In this document: in pieces, positions 39,600-50,100 of the stretch
Numbering within the stretch: position 1 is the stretch's first letter
Layout of the letters: the number at the start of each line of letters is the position of its first letter
Source: an uncultured Lysobacterales bacterium
GTDB taxonomy: Bacteria; Pseudomonadota; Gammaproteobacteria; Xanthomonadales; SZUA-36
Reading direction: 5' to 3'
DNA length: 64,000 nucleotides
Assembly (NCBI GenBank): GCA_937924405.1
Contig: CALDVW010000043.1
Span: forward strand, 1 to 64,000
Translations under genes and position numbers: made by a program
The notes under the pieces: model-generated
Databases searched by the model: none
Told to the model about the DNA's origin: nothing
The model's input: only the letters and a program-made list of their open reading frames with translations

Positions 39600-40910
39600 T
39601 CATGCTGTTAACTGCCGCACCAACTTTGCTTTATCCTCCCGGATTCGGCCGTCCGTTTCACACAACTCCTCGACCTTACGACAGGCATGCAGGACAGTAG
39701 TGTGATCCCGCCCGCCGAAGGCATCACCGATTTCAGGCAGACTGTGCTGGGTCATTTCCTTACACAGGGCCATGGCGACCTGCCTTGGCCGGGCGATCGT
39801 TCTGGGCCGCCTGGGTGATAACAGGTCAGATACTCTGAGCTTGTAATATTCAGCCACCGCTTTTTGAATATTCTCAATGGTTATCAGGCGATCGTGAACG
39901 TGAAAAAGCTCCCTTAAGACCTCCTGTGCAAACCCTTCAGTGATTGACCGGCCGGTGAACCGGGCGTTTGCAAACAGCGTGTTAAGCGCGCCTTCAAGGT
40001 CGCGTACGTGGGATCGTACTCTACGAGCGATCAGGTAGGCGACAGGCTCTTCAATAATGACTCCCCGCTCCTGGGCCTTGTTCATCAATATGGCCACGCG
40101 TGTTTCGAAATCGGGTGGCTCAATCGACACGGTCAGCCCCCAGCCGAAGCGCGATCTAAGGCGTGCTTCGATACCATCGACCTCCTTGGGGTAGCGGTCG
40201 CAGGTTAGAATGATTTGTTGCTGGCTATCCAGCAAAGCATTGAAAGTATGGAAAAATTCCTCCTGCGTGCGTTCCTTTCCCGCGAAAAACTGGACGTCGT
40301 CAATGAGCAGCGCACTCGCTGTACGATAGTGCCGCTTGAACGCCTCTATACGATCTCCGCGAAGAGCGTTGATCATTTCACTCACGAACTGCTCCGAGCC
40401 CAGATAAATGACCTTTGATTCGGGACGTCGTTTGTAAACCAGGTTGCCTGCGGCGTGAAGCAGGTGAGTCTTGCCCAGACCGGTACTGCCGTATATCACC
40501 AAAGGGTTATAGGCAGTACCCGGTTTTTTGGCGACCTGTTGAGCAGCCGCATAAGCGAGTTCATTCGACTTACCCTGTACGAAATTCTTGAACAAATATC
40601 TTTTGTCCAGACCGGTTTGGTGGCTGTTGGTTTTTGACTGGGGAGGGTTGACCGGAGATCTTACGCCGCCCTGCCTGCTCACATCGGCGACGACGGAGCC
40701 TCTGGTGGCGCCCAGGTGTTCAAAGATATCCCGGATTCTTTCCAGGTGATTCAGAGAAATGTAGTCGCGAACATACTCGTTTGGGGCCAACAGAACGGTG
40801 CGGCCCTTGGAGGTTTTGATTTGCAACGGACGGATCCAGGTGTTGAAATCTTCCGCCGGGAGCTCACGCTCCAGATGTTTCAAGCAGGTTTGCCAGTATT
40901 TTTGGGACAT
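39600..40910 (-). CDS. dnaA: Chromosomal replication initiator DnaA
   Basis: 436 residues. Domain I (KYWQTCLKHLERELPAEDFN), variable linker, AAA+ domain with Walker A YGSTGLGKTHLLHA and Walker B LLIDDVQFFAGKE, and the DNA-binding domain IV with FGGRDHTTVLHACRKV. Divergent from rpmH. DnaA boxes flank the gene on both sides, so autoregulation is likely. Confidence 0.97.
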   Translation of the reverse strand: MSQKYWQTCLKHLERELPAEDFNTWIRPLQIKTSKGRTVLLAPNEYVRDYISLNHLERIRDIFEHLGATRGSVVADVSRQGGVRSPVNPPQSKTNSHQTGLDKRYLFKNFVQGKSNELAYAAAQQVAKKPGTAYNPLVIYGSTGLGKTHLLHAAGNLVYKRRPESKVIYLGSEQFVSEMINALRGDRIEAFKRHYRTASALLIDDVQFFAGKERTQEEFFHTFNALLDSQQQIILTCDRYPKEVDGIEARLRSRFGWGLTVSIEPPDFETRVAILMNKAQERGVIIEEPVAYLIARRVRSHVRDLEGALNTLFANARFTGRSITEGFAQEVLRELFHVHDRLITIENIQKAVAEYYKLRVSDLLSPRRPRTIARPRQVAMALCKEMTQHSLPEIGDAFGGRDHTTVLHACRKVEELCETDGRIREDKAKLVRQLTA

Positions 40911-41171
40911 TCCGGAAGTTTATCTTCGAGTTGTTGTCATATTGCCTTTGAACTATGTCTGCAGGCCCGGATGGACAAGTCTAACCTGCTGTGGATAACT
41001 TGACCACACCAATAAAATTCATTCAATGCCTTCTTGTTTGAGCACGCTAAAAACGTTACAATTGTCCTCTTTTGTCGGTCACTTTAGCATGCGGGTATCG
41101 TTGAGGACTCAATGAAACCGATCAGCAGGACAGGGCCGGTTTTTATAATGAAATTTTGAAGGACTAGAGAA
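40911..41171. promoter_or_regulatory. dnaA-rpmH divergent intergenic region with DnaA box
   Basis: 261 bases between the divergent dnaA and rpmH genes. A perfect DnaA box in inverse orientation, TGTGGATAA, is at 40990-40998, about 80 bases before the dnaA start. In Pseudomonas the origin lies in this gap; here a single clear box is seen, so it may instead serve autoregulation of dnaA. The rpmH promoter candidate is listed separately. Confidence 0.5.
41034..41062 (+). promoter_or_regulatory. Candidate sigma-70 promoter of rpmH-rnpA
   Basis: A -35-like TTGTTT (41034-41039), a 17-base spacer and a -10-like TACAAT (41057-41062, 5 of 6 matching the consensus). It lies about 110 bases before the rpmH start. 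The -35 element is poor, so the call is tentative. Confidence 0.4.
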
Positions 41172-41306
41172 ATGAAGCGTACATTTCAGCCAAGCCTCCT
41201 GAAGCGCGCACGCAGACACGGTTTCCGTTCACGCATGTCGACCCGTGCCGGCCGGGCTATTATCAAGGCCCGCAGGGCAAAGGGAAGAAAGCGCCTGTCT
41301 GCCTGA
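41172..41306 (+). CDS. rpmH: 50S ribosomal protein L34
   Basis: 44 residues, the normal size for L34, starting [19 protein letters not shown] and ending AKGRKRLSA. Extremely basic and conserved. The start lies a few bases after an AGAGA-type sequence. First gene of the rpmH-rnpA-yidC-mnmE run next to dnaA. Confidence 0.95.
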   Translation: MKRTFQPSLLKRARRHGFRSRMSTRAGRAIIKARRAKGRKRLSA

Positions 41307-41357
41307 TAGCGAACAGGCAGCAGAATCACAACCAAGACCGCCCCAGACAGAAAAAAC

Positions 41358-41717
41358 ATGTCTCGTGCGGAATGTTCACGCAAACGAAAACTGACCAAGC
41401 CCACTGAATTTAAAAGGGTTTTTAAAAACCCTGTCGTCTCTTCAGATCATTGTTTCAAAGTTCTGGCCCGCACTAACGACAAACAACACCCACGCCTTGG
41501 AATGGCTGTTTCACGCCAGGTAGACAAACGCGCGGTGGGCAGAAACCGTATAAAAAGGGTGATACGAGAAAGTTTTAGGCACTGGTGTTCAGTGGACTGC
41601 CCCAACCTTGATATCGTCGTATTGCCCCGGAGGGAAACCGCCACCATATGCAATAGTCGACTAACCCGTTCATTGCAGGATCACTGGTCAAGGCTGGAAA
41701 GACAGCTTGAAGGATAA
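41358..41717 (+). CDS. rnpA: Ribonuclease P protein component
   Basis: 119 residues, basic. The RNR motif is visible as DKRAVGRNRIKRVIRESFR, which binds the RNase P RNA. It follows rpmH by 51 bases. The gene yidD, which normally sits between rnpA and yidC, is absent; yidC starts 5 bases after the rnpA stop. Confidence 0.93.
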   Translation: MSRAECSRKRKLTKPTEFKRVFKNPVVSSDHCFKVLARTNDKQHPRLGMAVSRQVDKRAVGRNRIKRVIRESFRHWCSVDCPNLDIVVLPRRETATICNSRLTRSLQDHWSRLERQLEG

Positions 41718-41722
41718 TACAG

Positions 41723-43414
41723 ATGGGAAATCTTAGACCGGTACTGATTATTGGCCTGGTTTTTCTGGGCTACATGATTTGGGTCCAGTGGCAAAAGGAC
41801 TATGGGCCCACGCCCCAAACCCCCGCAACACAGGCTCAGCCCGCAAGCGATACACTGGACGTACCTTCCACGCCAACCGGTGTCTCCGCCGCCGCCAAAG
41901 ACCTGCCAGAACCCGTTGAACAGCAGGAACCGCTGGCTGCCGGCGGCGAGGCTCCGGTTGTGAAGGCGGAAAACCCCGTCATTAAGGTAAAAACAGACGT
42001 TCTCGAGGTCGATATCGATCTGGTAGGAGGTACGGTTGTTTCCGCTTTGCTTCTGGACTACCCGGTTACGCTGGATCAACCCGATAATATAGTCGACCTT
42101 CTGTCCAACCAGGGCAACGACATGTTCATTGCCCAGTCAGGGTTGCTCTCACGCCAGGATTCACCAAATCATACCAGTCGATACCAGTCCCGCCAGATGG
42201 AATACCAGTTGTCTGAGGGCGCAGGGGAGTTACAGGTCCCCCTCAACTGGACATCGGAAAGTGGCGTAGAAGTAACCAAAACCTTCATATTTCGGCCAGG
42301 CGCCTACCAGGTGGAAGTTATTCACGAAGTGAGCAATCAAAGCGGTGAAACCTGGTCGGGAAGCCGCTATGAGCAGTTGCAACGCTCGATTCCTGCTGAC
42401 GAGGACTCCGTCGGATTTACCAATCCAGGCCGCTACAGTTTTGTCGGAATAGGGTTCTACAATCCGGAGGATAAATTCGAGAAAGTAGATTTCGACGATA
42501 TAGCGGATGATCCTTTCAATAAAACGACCCGGGGCGGCTGGTTGGCCATGATCCAGCATTACTTTTTCGCCGCCTGGATCCCACCAGGAGAAGAAGAGTC
42601 CAGTTATTCTACGGTCGCCATTGAGGGTGAGGGCTGGCCAAGATACATTGCGCGGAGTGTATCCCCACCCCGCGAGGCAATCACCGGTGGAAAAACCGAA
42701 TTCAGCAGCCGGTTGTACCTTGGGCCCAAACTGCAAAATGAGCTACCGGAGGTTGCCCCCGGCCTTGAACACACCGTAAATTACGGTATTTTCACGATAT
42801 TTTCCAAACCGCTTTTCTGGCTGCTCGCCAAGATTTACGGTTTTGTCGGAAATTGGGGCTGGGCAATTGTCATTTTGACCATTCTGATCAAGGCGGCCTT
42901 TTTCAAGCTCACTGAAGCTCAGTATCGCTCCACTGCGAGGATGCGCAAACTGCAACCCCGGATCGAGCAGCTCAAAGAACGTTATGGCGACGACCGGCAG
43001 CGCATGAGCCAGGCCATGATGGAGTTGTACAAGAAAGAGAAAGTGAATCCTTTGGGTGGGTGCCTTCCGATACTGGTTCAGATTCCAATCTTTATTGCGC
43101 TTTACTGGGTACTACTCGAGTCAGTTGAGCTCCGGCAAGCACCCTTTATCCTGTGGATTGATAACCTTTCCGTGCGGGATCCCTATTTCATTCTTCCGTT
43201 GTTGAATGCCGCTTTCATGTTTGCCACCCAGCGGCTTACGCCGATGGTGGGCATGGACCCGCTACAACAGAAAATGATGACCATGATGCCGATTGTTTTT
43301 TCAATCATGTTCGCATTTTTCCCTGCGGGCCTGGTGCTGTACTGGGCGACGAATGCGGGTCTTTCGCTGGCGCAGCAGTATTACATCACGCGCAAAATCG
43401 CCAAGGCTGATTAA
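41723..43414 (+). CDS. yidC: Membrane protein insertase YidC
   Basis: 563 residues. N-terminal membrane helix (RPVLIIGLVFLGYMIWVQW), then a proline-rich linker, a large periplasmic domain of the Gram-negative type and five C-terminal helices with NPLGGCLPILVQIPIFIALY. Inserts proteins alone or with SecYEG. The start is 5 bases after rnpA, with GAAGGA as ribosome binding site inside the rnpA end. Confidence 0.96.
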   Translation: MGNLRPVLIIGLVFLGYMIWVQWQKDYGPTPQTPATQAQPASDTLDVPSTPTGVSAAAKDLPEPVEQQEPLAAGGEAPVVKAENPVIKVKTDVLEVDIDLVGGTVVSALLLDYPVTLDQPDNIVDLLSNQGNDMFIAQSGLLSRQDSPNHTSRYQSRQMEYQLSEGAGELQVPLNWTSESGVEVTKTFIFRPGAYQVEVIHEVSNQSGETWSGSRYEQLQRSIPADEDSVGFTNPGRYSFVGIGFYNPEDKFEKVDFDDIADDPFNKTTRGGWLAMIQHYFFAAWIPPGEEESSYSTVAIEGEGWPRYIARSVSPPREAITGGKTEFSSRLYLGPKLQNELPEVAPGLEHTVNYGIFTIFSKPLFWLLAKIYGFVGNWGWAIVILTILIKAAFFKLTEAQYRSTARMRKLQPRIEQLKERYGDDRQRMSQAMMELYKKEKVNPLGGCLPILVQIPIFIALYWVLLESVELRQAPFILWIDNLSVRDPYFILPLLNAAFMFATQRLTPMVGMDPLQQKMMTMMPIVFSIMFAFFPAGLVLYWATNAGLSLAQQYYITRKIAKAD

Positions 43415-43435
43415 GGTTAGGTAAGCTGAGTCGTC

Positions 43436-44815
43436 ATGATGGACGGCAAAACTGGAAACTCGAAAGGATACTCCGAGACGATCTGTGCGGTGGCTACACC
43501 ACCCGGCGCCGGTGGTCTGGGAATCGTTCGTGTATCCGGACCCCGGGTTCCGGAAATCGCGCGCCTGATCACAGGACGGCTGCCCCGGCCCCGTTTTGCC
43601 ACATTTTGTGATTTTCTTGATTCAGGCAATGAGCCGATCGACTCCGGAATTGCACTTTATTTTCCGCAACCGCATTCGTTTACCGGTGAACATGTTCTTG
43701 AGTTACATGGTCATGGTGGAAGCTATGTTCTGCAACGCCTGTTGCAGCGGGTCATCTCTCTTGGCGCCCGTTCGGCCCGGCCGGGCGAGTTTTCAGAGCG
43801 GGCCTTCCTCAACGATAAAATTGATCTGGTTCAGGCTGAAGCCATAGCAGACTTGATCGACTCGGGGTCTGAAGCGGCGGCGCGGGCGGCGCAACGCAGC
43901 CTGCAGGGTGTCTTTTCAGCCCAGGTGAATGAACTGCGTGAGGAACTCACCGCTCTGCGTGTCTTCGTGGAAGCTGCAATCGACTTTCCGGACGAAGAAA
44001 TCGATTTTCTGGCAGAAAGCGATGTGGTTCAGCGTGTTCGCGGTGTTATCCAGCGCCTGGCCAGATTACTGGAAGGGGCGCGCCAGGGGCGTCTTTTGCG
44101 TGATGGGATTGTCCTGGCGATCATAGGCAGGCCCAACGCGGGTAAATCCAGTTTGCTGAACGCGTTATCCGGCCAGGATAGGGCGATCGTGACCGAGTTT
44201 CCCGGAACAACCCGCGACGTGTTGCGTGAACAGATCGATCTGGATGGCATTCCGGTACACGTCGCTGACACGGCCGGCATTCGCGAAACCAGCGACCTGA
44301 TCGAAGCGGAAGGCGTCCGGCGGGCACGCCAGACCCTCCAAACCGCGGATATCATTCTGTTGATCGAGGATGCGCGCCATATTCTGGCGGGTGAAGCAGG
44401 CCTGCTTGAGGAGCTTGCACCAGACACCACCTGCATCGTCGTTGCCAATAAAACGGATTTGCTTGCACCACGCGAACTTGCGGTAATTGAGCAGGAAAAC
44501 GAGGCGGGACAGGTATGGATATCTGCCAAAACCGGGCGGGGGCTTGATAATCTCAGGCACAGAATTCGTGAAGCTGTTGGTGCAACAGACCGTGCCGAAG
44601 GCAGTTTTTCCGCCCGCCAACGGCACATCGATGCTATCAAGCGCGCCAATAAGCACCTGCTGGCGGGACAACAGGTCATGGAAGAGAGTGCGGCGGGAGA
44701 GTTGCTGGCCGAAGAGCTGCGCCTGGCCCACCGGTCATTGGGAGAAATTACCGGCGAAATGTTGCCTGATGACCTTTTGGGCGAGATTTTTTCCAGCTTT
44801 TGTATTGGAAAATAA
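43436..44815 (+). CDS. mnmE: tRNA modification GTPase MnmE
   Basis: 459 residues; with MnmG it installs the carboxymethylaminomethyl group on wobble U34. N-terminal folate-binding domain (ICAVATPPGAGGLGIVRVSG), G domain with GRPNAGKSSLLNAL, a DTAG in VADTAGIRET and NKTD, and the C-terminal FCIGK whose Cys is required. mnmG does not follow; the next gene is an arsR on the other strand, 3 bases away. Confidence 0.96.
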   Translation: MMDGKTGNSKGYSETICAVATPPGAGGLGIVRVSGPRVPEIARLITGRLPRPRFATFCDFLDSGNEPIDSGIALYFPQPHSFTGEHVLELHGHGGSYVLQRLLQRVISLGARSARPGEFSERAFLNDKIDLVQAEAIADLIDSGSEAAARAAQRSLQGVFSAQVNELREELTALRVFVEAAIDFPDEEIDFLAESDVVQRVRGVIQRLARLLEGARQGRLLRDGIVLAIIGRPNAGKSSLLNALSGQDRAIVTEFPGTTRDVLREQIDLDGIPVHVADTAGIRETSDLIEAEGVRRARQTLQTADIILLIEDARHILAGEAGLLEELAPDTTCIVVANKTDLLAPRELAVIEQENEAGQVWISAKTGRGLDNLRHRIREAVGATDRAEGSFSARQRHIDAIKRANKHLLAGQQVMEESAAGELLAEELRLAHRSLGEITGEMLPDDLLGEIFSSFCIGK

Positions 44816-44818
44816 AGG

Positions 44819-45163
44819 TCAGTCGGTCACTTTGACCTCGCAGTAAACGTCATGCAGCAATTCAATGATGGTCATGGCTGCGGTATCGGCCAGGCGGTAG
44901 TATATGGTCTGACTTTCACGCCGGGTCTGGACCAGGCCCTGCTCGCGTAGCACGGCAAGATGCTGAGACAGTGCGGACTGGCTGAGTTTGATGCGCTGAT
45001 TCAGTTCACCAACGGATACCTCCCCCTCCGAAAGCACGCACATAATGATCAGGCGGCTTTCATTGGCAAGACCCTTTAGCAGGTTCACGGCGTCCGTGGC
45101 ATTGCGTCTCATGGCCTCCAGGTCCAGGCTCGAAACAGCATCGGTTTTTCTTGCATCAGTCAT
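44819..45163 (-). CDS. ArsR-family repressor with BigR/SqrR-type cysteine pair
   Basis: 114 residues, winged helix (KLSQSALSQHLAVLREQGLV). Cys42 (LIIMCVLSEG) and Cys108 (HDVYCEVKV) are the only cysteines and occupy the same positions as those of BigR, where they form a polysulfide link on persulfide and release DNA. It faces a persulfide dioxygenase-like gene across a near-palindromic AT-rich site (45176-45201), an arrangement matching bigR-blh. Persulfide-responsive repression of that gene is likely by analogy. Confidence 0.85.
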   Translation of the reverse strand: MTDARKTDAVSSLDLEAMRRNATDAVNLLKGLANESRLIIMCVLSEGEVSVGELNQRIKLSQSALSQHLAVLREQGLVQTRRESQTIYYRLADTAAMTIIELLHDVYCEVKVTD

Positions 45164-45175
45164 TGACTGAATTCT

Positions 45176-45201
45176 ATTTGCAATTTATCTAAATTACAAA
45201 T
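45176..45201. promoter_or_regulatory. Near-palindromic operator between arsR and the persulfide dioxygenase gene
   Basis: A 26-base AT-rich inverted repeat whose halves read ATTTGnAATTTA on each strand, with 11 of 13 bases matching. It lies 12 bases before the arsR start and 47 bases before the divergent hydrolase start. Size and symmetry fit an ArsR dimer site that controls both genes. Confidence 0.65.
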
Positions 45202-45248
45202 ATCTTAATAAGGGTTCACTCATGTAAGAATCGGAACACTCTCTGGAT

Positions 45249-46124
45249 ATGCAAATCAATTCTTTTTATGAACCGGATTCCGGTACATGGACCCACTTGC
45301 TCGCTGAACCGGCCAGCAAGTCAGCAGCCATCATTGATCCCGTCTGGGTTTTCGACCCAGTCAGCGGCATAGCGGACAGCGCCTTTATCGAAGAGGTATT
45401 GGAGGTTGCAAATCAAGCAGGTTGGCGCATCGAGTGGGTGTTGGAAACACACGCTCATGCGGATCACTTAACGGCCGCGGATCTGGTTAAACAGAGAACG
45501 GGGGCGAAAACTGCCTGTGGTCGCGGTATCTGTGCCGTACAGGAAAATTTCTCAAAAGTTTTCAATATGAGCAATGTTCAAACCGATGGCAGCCAGTTTG
45601 ACCGCCTTTTGGCTGAAGGAGACATCATCAACCTGGGCGGGTTGCAGATTCGTGTCATGGAAACACCCGGGCACACGGGCGATAGCGTCACCTATTTGGT
45701 CGAGGACGCGGCATTCGTCGGAGATACGCTTTTTGCGCCGGCATTCGGAACAGCCCGCTGTGATTTTCCGGGTGGTGATGCCGGTCAACTATATGATTCT
45801 ATTAGAAAGATCTATGCGCTGCCGCAGGACACCCGGATTTTCCTGTGTCACGATTACCCGAAGGGCGAAGAGGACCCCATCAGGCAGATTACCGTAGCGC
45901 AATCGCTGGCAGAGAATATACATTTGCGTAATGAGACTTCGCGCGAAGAGTATATCGCCATGCGTAACGGAAGAGATTCTCAGTTGGGGCTTCCAAGGCT
46001 CATTCTGCCATCCCTGCAGGTCAATATCCTGGCCGGTGCGACACCCGAACCCGAAGTAAATGGCGTCACGTACCTGCGCACGCCATTCAATCAATCCATA
46101 GCAGACCTGATTAAGGGTGTTTAA
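45249..46124 (+). CDS. Persulfide dioxygenase-like metallo-beta-lactamase hydrolase (Blh/ETHE1 type)
   Basis: 291 residues. The metal motif HxHxDH is visible as THAHADHL (His68, His70, Asp72, His73), followed by GHTGDSVTYL and DTLFAPAFGTARCDFPGGD, as in the iron-dependent ETHE1/Blh enzymes that oxidise glutathione persulfide to sulfite. Divergent from the BigR-like repressor. Together they would detoxify or process persulfide. Its last 4 bases overlap the convergent membrane fusion protein gene. Confidence 0.82.
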   Translation: MQINSFYEPDSGTWTHLLAEPASKSAAIIDPVWVFDPVSGIADSAFIEEVLEVANQAGWRIEWVLETHAHADHLTAADLVKQRTGAKTACGRGICAVQENFSKVFNMSNVQTDGSQFDRLLAEGDIINLGGLQIRVMETPGHTGDSVTYLVEDAAFVGDTLFAPAFGTARCDFPGGDAGQLYDSIRKIYALPQDTRIFLCHDYPKGEEDPIRQITVAQSLAENIHLRNETSREEYIAMRNGRDSQLGLPRLILPSLQVNILAGATPEPEVNGVTYLRTPFNQSIADLIKGV

Positions 46125-47182
46125 CGCGCCTGTTGAGAGCGCGGCGGCAGTATGAGTTCATTTTCCTGCAGGCCGGACACCACTTCCAGGAATCCCCGGC
46201 GCGCCTCACGCCCGGTGCGAATGAAGCGGCGCTCGACCTGACCTTCTTTATACACCCAGACAATATCGAGCTGACCGTATTGCACAATGCGATCGACGGG
46301 AATCAGCAACAGGCTTTCCGCCCCGGCGGGAACCAGCATGCGCGCGTACATGCCGGGAAGAAGTTGTCCGTCGTAATCAACCTGGGCCTTTACCATGAAA
46401 CTGCGCGAACCCGGGTCTGCGGCGGGAACCAGTTCTTCTATCCGGGCGGTCAGCGATCTCTCAAGCACCGGAATTTCAACCACTATTTCCTGGCCCAGCG
46501 TCAACGGCAGAGCAAGGCCCTCCCTGACCGCGGCCTCTATTCTCATGGAGTTGGGGTTGTAAAGGGTTAGCAACTTGTCGCCGGGTGAGGCGGTGTCGCC
46601 GGGCTCGGCAAAGCGTTCCACCACCCGGCCATCAATTGGTGAAAGAATTTCCGTGAAGCTGATGGCTATTTGAGCTTCTTTCACCGTTTGCTGTGCGCTC
46701 GCCAGGTCCGCGGTCAAGGCGTCGTGGTTCGCACGCGCTTCGTCGAGTGTGGCGGCGGCGATCAGGCCCTGTTGATGGAGCTGTTCCGCCCGGGCGAGAT
46801 TCCGCCTGGCCTCGGTGAGGCGCGCGATCACGGCCCGAACCTGTTCGGTTGCCTGTTGCAGACGGGATTCGAGGTCCGAGCGTTCGAGTTCAAGTAGCAA
46901 CTGCCCCTTGCTGACGGTGTCGCCGGCCCGCACAAGGATATTTGTTATGCGGGCCAGTGTGCGCGAGGAAATCGTTGTCGCTTGCCTGGCGCCGACTCCG
47001 GCCGGTACGGGCTCGTTCAACTGCACTATTTCCCGGCGCACAGCGATGGTATCGAGAGCGGGGATGGCTTCCGGCACGGTCAGCCCGGGTTCGGTCTTGC
47101 TGCGGAAGGACCCTGCCATCCAGGCGATAACAATGAACAGCACCACGATGGCGGCGACGGGAAGAAGCCATTTTTTAATCAT
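46121..47182 (-). CDS. RND efflux periplasmic adaptor (HlyD/MFP family)
   Basis: 353 residues from ATG 47182. An N-terminal anchor (WLLPVAAIVVLFIVIAW) is followed by a lipoyl-like half (SSRTLARITNILVRAGDTV), a long coiled coil, the second lipoyl half (ISFTEILSPIDGRVVERFAEPG) and a beta barrel. It links an RND pump to an outer-membrane duct. Its start overlaps the stop of the pump gene by 8 bases. Confidence 0.88.
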   Translation of the reverse strand: MIKKWLLPVAAIVVLFIVIAWMAGSFRSKTEPGLTVPEAIPALDTIAVRREIVQLNEPVPAGVGARQATTISSRTLARITNILVRAGDTVSKGQLLLELERSDLESRLQQATEQVRAVIARLTEARRNLARAEQLHQQGLIAAATLDEARANHDALTADLASAQQTVKEAQIAISFTEILSPIDGRVVERFAEPGDTASPGDKLLTLYNPNSMRIEAAVREGLALPLTLGQEIVVEIPVLERSLTARIEELVPAADPGSRSFMVKAQVDYDGQLLPGMYARMLVPAGAESLLLIPVDRIVQYGQLDIVWVYKEGQVERRFIRTGREARRGFLEVVSGLQENELILPPRSQQAR

Positions 47183-50100
47183 TGACCTGAGCCTTTTCCG
47201 GTTGATCGAACACCAGCAGATAAACCACGGGAACGACCAGGAGTGTAAACAGAGTTGATGCGACGATGCCGAAAATAATGGCCAGGGCCAGCCCACTGAA
47301 AACCGGGTCCAGCGTAATGATCAGGTTTCCGAGCATCGTGGTGCCTGCCGTGAGTAACACGGGACGCATGCGGACCGCACCTGCCTGAATCAGCGCCTCC
47401 TTGAGAGGCAGGCCACTCTCCCTGGACTGGGTGATGAATTCGACCAGAATCAGTGAGTTACGTACGACTATACCGGCCAGTGCAATCATGCCGATCATCG
47501 CCGTGGCGGTAAACATGACCGGATCAGGCGCACCGGCAATCAACCGCTCGCCAAACTGGTTCATTAACCAGAAGCCCGGCATGATTCCGATAATGGTCAG
47601 TGGGATTGACGACATGATGATCATCGACAAGGCGGTGGAGGCTGTCTGCAGGTGCAGCACGAAGAAAATGGCGATCAGGGCGAACGCGAAGGCCAGGCCC
47701 ATGTCGCGAAAAACGCGAACGGTGATGCGCCATTCTCCTTCTCCTGTCCACAGCACTTCGACTCCATCCGGAAGCTGCCAGCCGTCACCACCACCCGGGA
47801 CGATGAATTGCCGGCTTTCCCAGTCAGTGACAGGAGTATCCGACCGAGGTTGATCCGGACCCAGATCAGCCTGGACGTCCGCAATCACCTCGGCCGGCGT
47901 GCGACCCGAGATCTCAGCAGTCACATAAACGACCGGCCGGAGATCTTTCCTGTGAATGGCTTTGTCGGCCAGCTGTGGTTCAAACGAGCCCAGCTCACCA
48001 ATCGATACCAGCGGGCGGGCCGCGCTGTCCAGACCCTGGGGTGAGCTTTCCTGGACGATTCCCGGGCGGCCCTTGACCCGCAGCCGCATGAAGTCGCTGG
48101 TCGAGGTTCGTTCATTCGCTGCCAGGCGCAACTCTATGGGCAACGGGCGAGTTTCTCTTGGGAGCTGTACATATCCTGCCATGAGCCCCTGGTTTGCCAG
48201 GGACAGTGTCGCGGTGACATCCTCGGTGGAAACGCCGGACAAGGCGGCTTTTTGTTTATCGGCAATGAAGCGCAGACGCCGCTGGGAATGCTCAACAGTC
48301 GAGTCGATTTCCACCACCTGGGGTTCCCGGCCCAACCGGTCCATGACGAGGCCCGCGGCTCTGCGCTGCTCCTCGTAGGAAACCAGCGCCCCTGCCTGGA
48401 TTTCGGCAACCAGTGTGCTGAGCACCGGGGGCCCCGGCGGCACTTCGACAACCTTGATGCTTGCGTCTCCTGCATTCAGACCAATCAGCAATTCCCTGAG
48501 CCTCAACACCACGGCATGGGACTGGTGCTCACGGTCATCCTTGTCAACCAGCGTCAGGCGCAGGTCCGCCATATGCGGCCCCATGCGTTGGTAATAGCGC
48601 CTGACCATGCCGTTGAAATCAATGGGCGAAGGCGTTCCCACGAAAACCGCAATGGCTTGTATTTCCGGTAAGCGGCCGGCCAGCTTACTCACCTGTTTGG
48701 CCAGTGCGGCTGTGGATTCAAGGCTGGAATACTCGGGCATGTCGATAACGATCTGGATCTCGTTCTTGTTGTCATAAGGCAACAACTTCAGCGGCACCAA
48801 GCGAAACAGCGGAAGACTGGCGGCGATGATAAAGAGTCCGAGCACCCCCCATAGAACAAGGTGGGCGCGCTTACGGCTGTCCAGCACCGGTAGCAACATA
48901 CGACTGTAAAAGCGAAACAGAGGCGCCGCTTCGTCTTCAGGTTTGTTTGCCGTAAGTGAAGACGGCTTGAGCAATCGGCTGGCCAGCCACGGGGTGACCA
49001 GGAACGCTACCAGCGTGCTGGCGGCCACGCTGACAGGCACGTTGAAAGCCATCGGCGCCATGTAAGGCCCCATCATGCCGGTGATGAAACCGAGCGGAAC
49101 GAAAGCCAGCATGATCGTAACCGTCGACATCATCAGGGGCGTGCGGATTTCCGCCATTGCAGCCACGATCTGTTGCCGCATACCGGATCCCTTGCGCTTG
49201 ATGTAGCGCTCGATGTTGTCCACGCCGGTTATCGGGTCATCTACCAGCAGGCCCAGTGAAAGTATCAATGCGAACAAGGTCACCCGGTTTATCGTGTAAC
49301 CGAAAGCCAGGTCGAGAGCCAGGGTGATGCCATAACAGATGGGCACGGCCAGCCCTACCACCAACGCCTCACGGATTCCGAGAAATACACCGATGAAAAC
49401 GACCACCGTCATGATGGCGAATGCCAGCGAAGAGCTGAGGTTGTTTACTTTTTCATTTGCCGTCTGCCCGTAGTCGCGCAAAACCTCGACCTGGACCTCC
49501 GGCGGCAGTATGGTTTCCTGCATGGCAGACATGCGGTCATGAATTTCGCGGGCAACACTGACGGCGTTGCTGCCACGGTGCTTGGCCACGCTGATGGTCA
49601 CCATGGGGTAGTCTTCCTGCGCCGGGCTGAAGCGTGGGTGACCTGGTGCGAATTCGATCCAGCTGTAATTCTCCGCCTCACCCGGGCCGTCGATTATCGT
49701 AGCCACATCCTGCAGATAAACGGGTGTGCCATCGATCACGTTGACCAGCAGGCGCTCCAGTTCCTCTTCGCTACGGATAAAGTCCCCGCTTTCGAGCAGG
49801 ATGGTCTCGTTTCCGTATGTCCAGATACCCGCGCTCCGAAGTTGATTGGATAGCGTGAGTGCCTGGGCCACCTCGAGCGCCGTGGTTTTCCGGGCGGCGA
49901 GGCTTTCCGGATCGAGCAGTACACGAATCGCCCGGGGCCTTCCACCGGCAACCTTGACTTCACTGGTTTGAGGGATGCTCTGCAGCTGGGTTGTGACCTC
50001 ATCCGCGATCCGGCGTAACTCGTGGTCGTCGTAGAGTGAGGAATCCTCACTCCACAGGGCCAGCAGCACGATGGGTACGTCATCGACTTCCACCGGCCGC

